A stretch of 20,289 bases of DNA from a virus, in the IMG/VR virus record IMGVR_UViG_3300027872_000126, positions 1 to 20,289 of that record. One strand, written 5' to 3'. Position numbers and translations under genes: made by a program. Below, piece after piece: positions 5,524 through 14,283 of the stretch (positions within the stretch are counted from its first letter, which is position 1; every line of letters starts with the position of its first letter). The notes under the pieces are model-generated. The model was not told the DNA's origin and did not search any database. It saw only the letters and a program-made list of their open reading frames with translations.

Positions 5524-5909
5524 TACAAACCTCGCTTTCTTTTTTTTCCGAATGTCCACGGTATCCATCCGAATAGCCTAACTCCTCTATACATAATTCG
5601 CTGTTTCCAAACCGGTACTTCCAATACCCCCATAGCCTCTAAGAATATCTTGTCTGCTCTCTTACGGATGTACATTCGTCTATTATACATGAAGTCATGT
5701 AAGACTGCTGCTTGTGCGTACTCACCGTCTGGAGGAAAGATCGGCCACAGGAATCGAGGCACAGTAGCAAAATCCGTTACGAAACCTTTTGGAACGGTTA
5801 TTGTTTCGTCTAAATCTTCAGATCCGATATGGTATTCAAACGGTATTTCTACAGATCGTAATCGTGCGCTTAATTTTCGTGTGACTAAATCTTCTGTAAA
5901 GCTAGACAT
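5523..5909 (-). CDS. DUF1353 family phage protein
   Basis: This is a 128-residue protein. The family signature is clear: TITVPKGFVTDFATVPRFLW at residues 36-55 and AAVLHDFMY at 67-75, with conserved D46 and the H71-D72 pair, followed by RADKIFLEAM around 84-93 and a hydrophobic aromatic C-terminal helix region (VRLFGWIPW). DUF1353 proteins are widespread in tailed phages; their function is not established to my knowledge. The conserved Asp and His residues look like a metal or catalytic site. It sits 17 bases after the giant gene, with AGGAG upstream, and overlaps the lipoprotein gene by TAATG. Confidence 0.9.
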   Translation of the reverse strand: MSSFTEDLVTRKLSARLRSVEIPFEYHIGSEDLDETITVPKGFVTDFATVPRFLWPIFPPDGEYAQAAVLHDFMYNRRMYIRKRADKIFLEAMGVLEVPVWKQRIMYRGVRLFGWIPWTFGKKRKRGL

Positions 5910-5926
5910 TCAGCATGTCTCCTGTT

Positions 5927-8900
5927 CTATTTTATGTATTCTCGCTCGTTACGGCCGGAATCGATGTACTCCCGCGCTGTGCCGCTGTCCTGTATATACT
6001 CTCTCCCCGTAGAATCCGGTGCGGCCGGGGGTTCAAACCCATACGTCGTTCTCACTCCAAGACCTGCGGAATTTGCTAAAGAGTCAAACCCTTCCATCTC
6101 GCCGGCAAACCAAGACATCAGATTCTGGATCTGAACAGGTTGCCATCCCCGTATCTGCGAAAGAATAAACGACGGGAACTGCTCATACGAGATAGGACCG
6201 CCGCCATCGCCAGACCAAGTAACAGTTTTGCCTGTTAACTTGCCATACTTAGGATCACCTTTTTTGTATTTTCCTTTGCGCGTAGTTGCGTACACACCCT
6301 TCACATAATCGACTCCGAGGAACTCTGGGAAAGTAGTGAAGCGACGACCGGCCCAATCAACCCCAGTGAGCATTTCATGAAAAAACTTATATATGACACT
6401 CCCTTTGTGATGAGCGGATCTGATTGGGTTGAGCATGAACTTTACAGGATCTGTAAAGTGTCCAAGTATCGAGAAGTATTTTCTCTCTGTGGTTTTACTG
6501 CCAAACATCCTGGCGATCGCAGTGACATCGATGTCAAGAGACTTTTGGAGCGGAGGGAAAAATTCCCGGCCGCGCCGCGTTGTTGCGCGTTTAATGATCC
6601 ATGTATAGTTTCGGATGAACCGTTGCCATGCACCTTCTGTTTGAGAATCGTCTTCGTCTATCGTGGCAAGGAGTAGATTGCCCGCAACAGTTAACCCAAC
6701 GCCCTTTGTAAAGATCCCTGCCCAAAACTTCCTGTAAAATGCGGTCTCTTCTTTGCTGCCGGCATTGATAGCCTTGATCATTGTTCGCACGTTCGATTCC
6801 GTCCAATCTGGAGCCAACGCAAGAAGCCGGAAGATATGCTGCATGGTAGGATTCCGGCCAAGTCTCTGCAGGTGCAAGCCACCGAAATCATCGTTGATAA
6901 GGTTCGCAGCCATCTTAGCAAGATCGTTTATATTCATGTTGGGATGCTTCTTTAAAAGATTCCTATATTCTATCAGGAACGCCTTTGCTTTTAAGCCGGC
7001 CCCGAATTTGCCAAACAGAAAATCAGCCTGTTGCTGTCGCAACGCGAGGACCTTATCCTTAACTGCTTTTGCAACCTTCCACTGATCAAGCTTATGATCG
7101 AGCACTGATTTCTCGCGGATGATCTCCTCGTTCCAATCCTGTTTTATCCCCAACGTCAAACCGTTCCGGACACCCAACATAACAATAGGCTCCTCTTCTC
7201 TAATAGCCTTCAGGCCCTCTTGGTACGCTGTCCGGATCCCCATCTCAGACCACTTCTTGTGCTGTGTCCCCAGATAGTAAGATCTCATAAATGCCAGGTG
7301 ATGGAAGAATGAGCTCTGGAGGATCCACGCCTTCAACACAGCATTGTATTTTGTTGCGAAGTCGATTACCCCAATCCCTTTCAGCCGTGAGATCCCCATG
7401 ATGTTGTTTAAGTTCTGCGCTGCGTACTTTGGCGCGTACAGATCTTTTCGTTCGAGAACCTGCCCGTCGTCGTTAATAAAGAAGTTCCGTCCGCTGATAG
7501 GAGCCTCATCCCCAATCGATCGCGTCTGGCCGGTCCATTGCCATACCTTAAAGTTAGGATGCTCGACTTGGACATAGTCCTCTAATTGTTGCGTTGTTAA
7601 AAGCGGTGCCCCGTCGATAGATTTGAGTTGCCGTAATGTCTTAAGGAATTTCTTATCTTCGATCGTCTTTACCACTTCCTCTTTTACCGCCGCTAAATTG
7701 TTTGTAGCGCCTTCGATCTTTAGCTCAAGATCATTTGCCCATCCTTCAAGAATCGTTTCAAGCTTCCGGTGCTTCGCGTGTCCCGTTGTCGCTTTGAATT
7801 TCCGTGCCCCGCCAACGCCTTCTTTCCCTTTGAGATCCCATTTTCGAGCCACATAGTTATCCAGAACATTCCGGATGACATCCTCTTCTAATGCTTCAAG
7901 GCCCAGGGCCTGGTAGCTTTTGTCTATCTGATCAGCGATCGCTTTGATCTCCTCAGGGAGATTCTGAGAAAGATTGACAATTGCCGCTTGCTCGTTTGTC
8001 AACTTATCGCGGAACAGGGCAAGATGATCTGGATTGCGCTTTAGGTCAAGATATATTTGGATTGCCTTATCTATATCTTTTACGCTTTGGTCATACCTCT
8101 TTTTCCCCGTTGCTTTTAAAATGCTTTCTTGAAAAGTCGCTTTTTCATTCGCGGTCTGTAGGATCCGGATATCCTTCTCCCCGATCCATAGATCCTTCTG
8201 GACGGCATACGCATCGAGTACAGCTTGTCCTTCAGCCGTGGTTACGTCTAACGGCTTCAACTCTTTCTGCACTTTGCCGGCAGACGCTTTACGTTCAAAC
8301 CCGGTCTTGGCTTCTGAGCGATGAGCGATGAAGTAGTCCCCGTCTTTGATCAGGAACTTCTCCTTCGTGAGCGGATAGACATAAACATCCTCACCTTCTG
8401 TGAGTTTGTGCTTATCGCCAAAGACATCTTTTACGGACACAGGGTTTTCTATAATGTAGATCTCCAACATCTCCCCCTGAGCGGGAACGATGTTTTTACG
8501 CTTCAGGTAAGCCTGGAACTTTTTGATCTTTTCTGGATCGTGAACCTGTCCACCGGCCTTGACCCCTCTCAGTGTAAGTGGATCCAACTTGGTCACTCCC
8601 TCAGCGCCAGTTCGTTTTGCAACATTCATTATCGATCGCGCCATCCCGGCGTACTGGTTTGATACCGATGTTAAGTCGTCCTCCGGAACCGTCATATACT
8701 CAAACGCTTTTTTGAGATTCGCTTTTGACATATCAATCTTGGGGATCGATGCATCTTTCCCGTACTCCGCGCCTCTCACGCCGATCAGCTTTTCGTATCC
8801 TGGCATTTCTTTGTATTGGTCAAACTTCGGGATGATCTCCATGCCCATGACCCGGGAAGCGTCCTCAACCGCCTTCAAATACTTCGCGGGATCCTTAGTG

Positions 8901-11900
8901 GCGGCGCCTTGAGCAATGATCTCTTTTGCTTGGATGAGGTTGTCTCCGGTCTCCAGGGAAGCCAGATTCCTCAATGAACCATCGATTACGACTTTCTCGC
9001 TTTGTTGTCTTTTGAAATCCACAAAATTCAAATCCGTTGCCATCTTCAGCCAATTCTTTGGAGTACCGCCACCTAAGTGAGCCGGGATGATATTGTGGAT
9101 CCGGGGATCCTTCATTGCCTTCAGGAGATCTCGTTCGTTGATAGCGACATACATGACACCTGCATTTGGATATCTCTGTGCATATGTGTGCGCGATATCG
9201 ACCGGCAAACCAATGCCTAAAGTAGAGCCCGTCGAAATGTTAAATTTGACACCCGTGTCCCCCAAGATCTCAAGCTGATTTAAGTTTTTCGTATAACTAC
9301 CTAGACCTACGTTAATCTTGGCCAAGTCCCGACCAAGGAGAATCATTGTGGGGATATCTCCAGAGGTGAAGTCGCCGGTCCCGTAGCCTCGGAAGATCCC
9401 GGCTTTTTTCAAATCCTCTTTGTGCTTAAAAATTTGGCCAGGCTTATAAACTTTCATTCCCTGTGTGATCGGTTTTGCTTGGTATCCGATGAGCTGCTTC
9501 TCGAAGGTATAGCACATAAGGCACGGGGTTTCTAATTTTTGTCGGATCCTGGCTTCAAACAATTTCCGTGCAGCCGCTGTTTTTATCTTGGCGTTGATGC
9601 TTTTTATTTCGTCTGTCGTCGGCTCAGGCAATAGCTCGTCGAGCATTTCACGCATTGTGATTACTTGCGTGGTCAGTGCTTTTCCTCTTTTGCAGGTGCT
9701 ATCCGGAACAAGCGCAATCCCGTAATCCGAGTTCTTTACTATTGGACTCCCGGTGACTACAGGGAATCGATCTGGGTTGCTAAAGATCATCGATAGATAA
9801 ACACCCGCCTGAGCTTCTACATCAGACATATTGTTCTGCGCGACTTTTGGGATATCTCCTGCCCCTTTGGATTGCGGAATCTGCTTGCTGATTTTTTGGA
9901 TCTCTCCGGGCAATCCTCCGGCCATGGGCTGATCCCCTACAATAGAACGCTTTATAGTAGGTGTGAGATGTAAGATAGATTGTACTGCTTTTTTCTCCCT
10001 CATCGCAGGGAATAACCATATCGTCAATTTATCTATTAAGTCTTCTGACGCATTGGCTTTTTTAAGCTGTTCAATGCTTATCGTGTCTATTGGTTCCCCT
10101 ATAAACCCTTCAATTTCGTCAACGAAATCTGCTTCATTGAAAGGAAGATTCTTAAGCCCGCCTTCTTCTTGCGTAGGCCCGATTCTTTCCTTTGCAACTT
10201 TGCCCCCCGTCAACTTCTCCATCGCTTGCGGGATCATACGGTCGTAAAGGTTCTTGGCCCATTCACCGCCGATTTTGAGATCTACTCCAGAAATCATTTT
10301 TTCTTTAACCCCATTAGAAAAAGATTTCTCCTCTGCTTTCAACACTCTTTCTGCCGGGGTTTTCCCAATGTATTTTTCGATATCTTTGTCATCTTTAATA
10401 ACCTCATCCAAAATCCTCTGTCCAGTTTTTCCTGAGGCTACTAAACGCCTTGTTCCATCTTTCTGAGTCACTAATAACACGTTATCAATTTGCTTACTCA
10501 AATCATATCGAGCAGCTTGTTGCTCTCCGGTCGTCCATGCAATGGCATCGTAGCCTTCCCTCACAGCCACTTCCAATGCTTTCCTGACAGCTTGCTCGTG
10601 CCAGTTCTTAAGAGCCGGGTGTGATATCTTAGCGGTATCCACAGAGCCACGAACAGCCTTTGCCCAATCACTTTGGATCTCTTCAATGAACAAAACTTTC
10701 TTGTCGATTATAATCTTGGCCTGTTGCTTTCTTATCTTCTTTACTTTGTCCATATCCTCAAGATTAAGAGCCTCTCGCGCTTTGACATCAAGCGCTCTTA
10801 CCCGTTCGACTACATTCTCATTCGGAATCATACGATCGTTCATGCGGATATGGAAGAGGACGTTGGGTTCGTCCCAGTGGGGGGAGATGTAGTTGGCTTG
10901 TGGCACAAGATCATCCTTAAAACCATATTTCTTTTTAATGTTTTTAACCCTATTCATATATTGCTCTGCGTTTAATTGTCCCGATTCGTGTTTAGTTGCT
11001 GCGTCTTGTAAAGCAACGTCCAATGCGCTTGATATTTCTGGCGCCGTCACCACCAACTCCCGGTAATTCTCGCCGCCGGGGGTTTGGTATGCCTCGAATT
11101 TGGTCTCCTGCACAAGAGATGGTAATTCCTGTCTTGCTTGTGATATGGGAATACCCGCATCTTGAGCATGGGCAATAACTTCGCTTTCGCTTACTTCTTT
11201 TACATCCGCACCCTTCCAAACCTCCTGTGTCCCGGGGATCCCCTGCTCCTTCTCGCCCAACTCAGTGCTATGCCCTTCGACGTTGGCAAGCTGCGACTTG
11301 TTGACAACAACGTCTTTCCCGTCATGCAGCCACACCTGGCCATTGGAAAGGTTCATCTCAAAAAGCTCATGACCTTTTTTAAGAGTTACCTTGTTCCCTG
11401 TCAGCTTATCCTGAACCGTGACATCAGACTCGAGACGCATCATGTCGCCGAATCCGGTAGTGGTGATCCCTTTCTTCTTCAGCTTTGCGGTAATCGCCCT
11501 GCGTGACTCTGGAGCGAGGCCACCGGCGCGAGGTTGCTGTGCCTTATTCCAGATGTCGGTGAGTTCGGTTTTGGGTCTATAAATAAAAGCATCATCTACT
11601 CCAATAGCTTCTTGTGCTTTTTTCAACCGAAGATCTCCCGCTCTTACTTTTTGTGATATAATTTTTGCTTCTGTTCCACCTCTTTGTCCAACTATATCTT
11701 TTGCATAAAAACTTGCTTGTTGCCTATCCGTTGTAACGAAATTTCCGGCACTTAATTTCCCACCCTTTTCGCTCGCCCTATAGACAGTAACAATCTCATC
11801 TTCATTAATGCCTTTCACATCAGCGTAACTACTACCTAAATCTGCCTTCACAAACTCCTCTGTCGTCTTAAACTTCTTCGCCTCTTCAATGCCTACCCCC

Positions 11901-12856
11901 GCTCCGGGCTCAATCTCCTCACCTGGGGCAACTGTGGGCTTCTGTGGGGCTCCTGTAATAGCGTTTGTGATTGCGACAGGCAAGCCTTCAAAATCCCCGG
12001 CCTTTATTGCCTCTAACTGCTGTGGAAGCAGGTTAAATCGTTTTCCGAGATCTACCAGTTCTTTCCCTGATGGAATCCGGAGCCCTCCGGCTTGAGCAAG
12101 GATCCCGCCAAACTCAGGCACAACAGGTTCTCCGTATCTCGTTGTCGCGCCACTCGTCCACCCGCGAAGGAGATCCATAACGGCTTTCTTTTTCCCGGCA
12201 GATACATGTTTGAGGATCTCAGCAGGGGATGTTTTCGTGTCCATGATCCGGCTTGCTAATTCTTCAGGAGTCCTAAACGCTTTGTCGATTCGTTGACCTA
12301 TTTGTGAAGACGATAATCGTGCAGAAATATATGGATCGGCAAGCAATGATTTTACAGCGCTAATCCCGACAACGACGGTTCCGGCCAAAGCCAAATGTCT
12401 TGCGATCGGCGGCTCTTGTCCTTCTGTCCTTCCACCCGTCAAATAATGGCCAAGACTTGTTTTTGTCCATTCTTTGTATCCCTCATGCTTTTTAAATTGG
12501 TCATCGCTGAGATACTTCACTCGTTTTTGTGTCGGCCCAGGGACTCCCCCTGCAGGGAACCCGGCCTCCTTCCAATCGAGAAAAGAGCTTTCGTATTCAA
12601 CAGGATTTTTTGTCCACTCTGTGGGAAGATCTGATCCTTCCAATGGAGCAGGTGCCTGTAGACCCACTTTTTGCAAAGCCTCCGTGCGATCGGCGCTTAT
12701 CATTTCATCATCGGACATAATCGAAGGCGCATCGGGCTTTTTCTCTGGGGCAGACATCTCGTCATCGGAAAGGATTGATGGGATCTCAGGGGTGTCCGGA
12801 GCATTCATCTCCTCATCCGATAAAATAGAAGGCGTGTTTAATCGATTCTGTGCCAT
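5927..12856 (-). CDS. giant polyvalent phage protein, candidate ejected internal virion protein (2309 aa)
   Basis: The start ATG has GAGG upstream and overlaps the preceding gene by 19 bases. Regions in order: three copies of a PSILSDEEM peptide (9-52); a hydrophobic helix (154-173); an ADP-ribosyltransferase-like stretch (about 354-430, VYRASE, NFVTTDRQQASFYA); a domain common in phage polyvalent proteins (about 590-800, VLFIEEIQSDW at 721-731 and AWTTGEQQAARYDLSKQ at 773-789); a radical-SAM/GP88-like region (about 1040-1260) with C1055, C1112 and C1115; and a long helical C-terminal part with hydrophobic segments (about 1820-2070, including FRLLALAPDWTES) typical of large phage internal proteins. 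It ends in three REYI repeats. Its place after the glycine-zipper and coiled-coil genes matches the largest ejection protein of T7 and P22-like phages. I see no lysozyme or transglycosylase motif. Confidence 0.82.
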   Translation of the reverse strand: MAQNRLNTPSILSDEEMNAPDTPEIPSILSDDEMSAPEKKPDAPSIMSDDEMISADRTEALQKVGLQAPAPLEGSDLPTEWTKNPVEYESSFLDWKEAGFPAGGVPGPTQKRVKYLSDDQFKKHEGYKEWTKTSLGHYLTGGRTEGQEPPIARHLALAGTVVVGISAVKSLLADPYISARLSSSQIGQRIDKAFRTPEELASRIMDTKTSPAEILKHVSAGKKKAVMDLLRGWTSGATTRYGEPVVPEFGGILAQAGGLRIPSGKELVDLGKRFNLLPQQLEAIKAGDFEGLPVAITNAITGAPQKPTVAPGEEIEPGAGVGIEEAKKFKTTEEFVKADLGSSYADVKGINEDEIVTVYRASEKGGKLSAGNFVTTDRQQASFYAKDIVGQRGGTEAKIISQKVRAGDLRLKKAQEAIGVDDAFIYRPKTELTDIWNKAQQPRAGGLAPESRRAITAKLKKKGITTTGFGDMMRLESDVTVQDKLTGNKVTLKKGHELFEMNLSNGQVWLHDGKDVVVNKSQLANVEGHSTELGEKEQGIPGTQEVWKGADVKEVSESEVIAHAQDAGIPISQARQELPSLVQETKFEAYQTPGGENYRELVVTAPEISSALDVALQDAATKHESGQLNAEQYMNRVKNIKKKYGFKDDLVPQANYISPHWDEPNVLFHIRMNDRMIPNENVVERVRALDVKAREALNLEDMDKVKKIRKQQAKIIIDKKVLFIEEIQSDWAKAVRGSVDTAKISHPALKNWHEQAVRKALEVAVREGYDAIAWTTGEQQAARYDLSKQIDNVLLVTQKDGTRRLVASGKTGQRILDEVIKDDKDIEKYIGKTPAERVLKAEEKSFSNGVKEKMISGVDLKIGGEWAKNLYDRMIPQAMEKLTGGKVAKERIGPTQEEGGLKNLPFNEADFVDEIEGFIGEPIDTISIEQLKKANASEDLIDKLTIWLFPAMREKKAVQSILHLTPTIKRSIVGDQPMAGGLPGEIQKISKQIPQSKGAGDIPKVAQNNMSDVEAQAGVYLSMIFSNPDRFPVVTGSPIVKNSDYGIALVPDSTCKRGKALTTQVITMREMLDELLPEPTTDEIKSINAKIKTAAARKLFEARIRQKLETPCLMCYTFEKQLIGYQAKPITQGMKVYKPGQIFKHKEDLKKAGIFRGYGTGDFTSGDIPTMILLGRDLAKINVGLGSYTKNLNQLEILGDTGVKFNISTGSTLGIGLPVDIAHTYAQRYPNAGVMYVAINERDLLKAMKDPRIHNIIPAHLGGGTPKNWLKMATDLNFVDFKRQQSEKVVIDGSLRNLASLETGDNLIQAKEIIAQGAATKDPAKYLKAVEDASRVMGMEIIPKFDQYKEMPGYEKLIGVRGAEYGKDASIPKIDMSKANLKKAFEYMTVPEDDLTSVSNQYAGMARSIMNVAKRTGAEGVTKLDPLTLRGVKAGGQVHDPEKIKKFQAYLKRKNIVPAQGEMLEIYIIENPVSVKDVFGDKHKLTEGEDVYVYPLTKEKFLIKDGDYFIAHRSEAKTGFERKASAGKVQKELKPLDVTTAEGQAVLDAYAVQKDLWIGEKDIRILQTANEKATFQESILKATGKKRYDQSVKDIDKAIQIYLDLKRNPDHLALFRDKLTNEQAAIVNLSQNLPEEIKAIADQIDKSYQALGLEALEEDVIRNVLDNYVARKWDLKGKEGVGGARKFKATTGHAKHRKLETILEGWANDLELKIEGATNNLAAVKEEVVKTIEDKKFLKTLRQLKSIDGAPLLTTQQLEDYVQVEHPNFKVWQWTGQTRSIGDEAPISGRNFFINDDGQVLERKDLYAPKYAAQNLNNIMGISRLKGIGVIDFATKYNAVLKAWILQSSFFHHLAFMRSYYLGTQHKKWSEMGIRTAYQEGLKAIREEEPIVMLGVRNGLTLGIKQDWNEEIIREKSVLDHKLDQWKVAKAVKDKVLALRQQQADFLFGKFGAGLKAKAFLIEYRNLLKKHPNMNINDLAKMAANLINDDFGGLHLQRLGRNPTMQHIFRLLALAPDWTESNVRTMIKAINAGSKEETAFYRKFWAGIFTKGVGLTVAGNLLLATIDEDDSQTEGAWQRFIRNYTWIIKRATTRRGREFFPPLQKSLDIDVTAIARMFGSKTTERKYFSILGHFTDPVKFMLNPIRSAHHKGSVIYKFFHEMLTGVDWAGRRFTTFPEFLGVDYVKGVYATTRKGKYKKGDPKYGKLTGKTVTWSGDGGGPISYEQFPSFILSQIRGWQPVQIQNLMSWFAGEMEGFDSLANSAGLGVRTTYGFEPPAAPDSTGREYIQDSGTAREYIDSGRNEREYIK
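5930..6016 (-). repeat. three-copy REYI peptide repeat at the C-terminus of the giant protein
   Basis: The last 29 residues contain REYI at 2285-2288, 2295-2298 and 2305-2308, an exact 10-residue spacing, with D/S/G/T/A-rich linkers. The codons differ between copies (CGG GAG TAC ATC, AGA GAG TAT ATA, AGA GAA TAC ATA), so the peptide and not the DNA is conserved. Confidence 0.85.
12689..12835 (-). repeat. three-copy PSILSDEEM peptide repeat at the N-terminus of the giant protein
   Basis: PSILSDEEM, PSILSDDEM and PSIMSDDEM begin at residues 9, 26 and 44, each preceded by a T/I/A residue and followed by an A-P/A-D stretch. The DNA of the copies differs at many synonymous positions, which indicates selection on the peptide. 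The motif would form a short helix N-capped by S-D. Confidence 0.88.
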
Positions 12857-13587
12857 TGGTTATCCTCTTGTTTTTCCCAGGTATACCCAAACTTCTCTTT
12901 AGTTTGTCGTTCTTTTCCGCGACCGAGAAACCCTGTTTTTGTAGTTGTAATTTTTTCCTCGCGTGGTTTGTATTGATCAAGGGCCTCTTGAATCCTGGGA
13001 TCTGTTATGTCTGCATTCCAGTTCTCAAGAACATGACCTACCGCAAGTTCTCTGTTTTTTAGTGGATACCGTCCTGTTCCATCCCATCCTGTCCCTGTCT
13101 GCAACGACGCAATAATCTCGTCAACAGAAATGTCTTCTTTTCTTTGTTGTGTCGGAGTGATCCCTTTTTTGGTCGGCTCTTTATAGGAATACGCCCCGCC
13201 AAGATTTATCTCTTCACCCGGGCGCAAATTCCCGCCTCCCGCGACAGTATCTAATCGAGAAAGAGCTTCTTCGTAACCGCGAGCAGCTTCCTTCTCTTCC
13301 CTTTCCGCAGTATCGATCTTCAACACGTTGAGATTGTATGCGGATTTCTTCGCAGCGGTTTCTACCTTTACTCGTTCGTTCCTGAGTTTAATCTGATCTG
13401 GGTCAAGATAATCCTCTGCCTTTTGGATCTCTAGCTTTTTGATTTTTGTATCCAGTTCAAACTCTTTGTTCTCCCGGTTCAACTTGGTCCGTGCGGAAGA
13501 AATGTTCATCAGGTTTGTTGTGGCTTTATCAAGCCCTTCGGCAATACCTACTCCTATAGACAACATTCTATCTTCGTCAAATGCCAT
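12838..13587 (-). CDS. coiled-coil candidate ejection/internal virion protein
   Basis: This is a 249-residue protein with AAAGGAG nine bases before its ATG. Residues about 5-110 are alpha-helical and highly charged (SARTKLNRENKEFELDTKIK and on), a likely coiled coil. Then comes a glycine-rich linker (AGGGNLRPGEEINLGG, 116-131) and a C-terminal part with DISVDEIIASLQTGTGW and a basic tail. No family is recognised. Its position between a glycine-zipper protein and a giant protein mirrors gp14-gp15-gp16 of T7 or the ejection genes of P22. The role as an internal virion protein is inferred from this order. Its end overlaps the giant gene by 19 bases. Confidence 0.72.
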   Translation of the reverse strand: MAFDEDRMLSIGVGIAEGLDKATTNLMNISSARTKLNRENKEFELDTKIKKLEIQKAEDYLDPDQIKLRNERVKVETAAKKSAYNLNVLKIDTAEREEKEAARGYEEALSRLDTVAGGGNLRPGEEINLGGAYSYKEPTKKGITPTQQRKEDISVDEIIASLQTGTGWDGTGRYPLKNRELAVGHVLENWNADITDPRIQEALDQYKPREEKITTTKTGFLGRGKERQTKEKFGYTWEKQEDNQWHRID

Positions 13588-13604
13588 AGTTCACGCTCCT
13601 TTAT

Positions 13605-14270
13605 TTATCCAAATATGTCGTTTACGTCAAACATTCCCTTTATGGCATTTGCCCCTTCTTGCATATGAGGTGCTACCCCTGAAACTTGATTGCCCACGGC
13701 GCTTCCGATCATGCCTCCGGCTTTTGCCCCGAAAGGTCCACCAATCATAGCCCCGCCGATAGTACCGGCAGTACCAAGAGCAGCAGCAATCATTTTTCCC
13801 CACATAGCATCTTTTGAGGCTTTTTTCTGTGCTTCTATTTCTTCCTGTTGCAGTTTGAGTTTGGCGGCCGAGAGGCCATACTGGTTCCTTTGCCCACCAT
13901 ACTCTAATCCGGCCCCGCGAACACCCTCTGTTATCCCTCGGCCCTGCTGAAAGAGAAACTTCTTACCCTCAATACTGCTCATTAAATCTGTATACCGGCC
14001 CTTGATGCTTGCAGTGGCGGTTGCGTCAGCAACAGATTTTGCGATCGCGCCTTTATTCATGCGCCGTCTCGCACCCATTTCTCCGACAGAAGTAGCGATA
14101 TCCCTCTTTGTCAAGCCGAGCATACGCTCGAACTCCTCGCTTCCGCTCTCGCCAATACCTTTATAGTAATCAGGGATATTCCCTCTTAATATGCCTTCCC
14201 CTAACGGCGCTAAAGACTTTTGGGATTTCTCAAAATATTCGTCTGTGTAAAAATCAGGAATCTTTACCAT
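13605..14270 (-). CDS. glycine-zipper candidate ejection protein
   Basis: This is a 221-residue protein with AGGAGG upstream of its ATG. Residues 1-110 are mixed (a RRRMNKGAIAKSVADATATA stretch around 68-87). Residues about 130-150 are a charged helix (KLKLQQEEIEAQKKASKD). Residues 158-196 are a strong glycine-zipper, hydrophobic segment with repeated G-xxx-G (MIAAALGTAGTIGGAMIGG, then FGAKAGGMIGSAVG), able to insert in membranes. This composition is typical of the small DNA-ejection proteins of short-tailed phages (T7 gp14-like, P22 gp7-like). The similarity is in architecture, not detectable sequence. Confidence 0.75.
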   Translation of the reverse strand: MVKIPDFYTDEYFEKSQKSLAPLGEGILRGNIPDYYKGIGESGSEEFERMLGLTKRDIATSVGEMGARRRMNKGAIAKSVADATATASIKGRYTDLMSSIEGKKFLFQQGRGITEGVRGAGLEYGGQRNQYGLSAAKLKLQQEEIEAQKKASKDAMWGKMIAAALGTAGTIGGAMIGGPFGAKAGGMIGSAVGNQVSGVAPHMQEGANAIKGMFDVNDIFG

Positions 14271-14283
14271 TGCAGCCTCCTTG

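Noticed and set aside
5927-12856. Giant protein as a tape-measure protein
   Set aside because: It has enzyme-like domains and phage polyvalent-protein blocks and not long uniform helical repeats, and it follows candidate ejection genes.
12474-12902. 142-codon plus-strand ORF
   Set aside because: Antisense to the start of the giant gene and its repeats; it has low-complexity S-rich sequence and no plausible domain.
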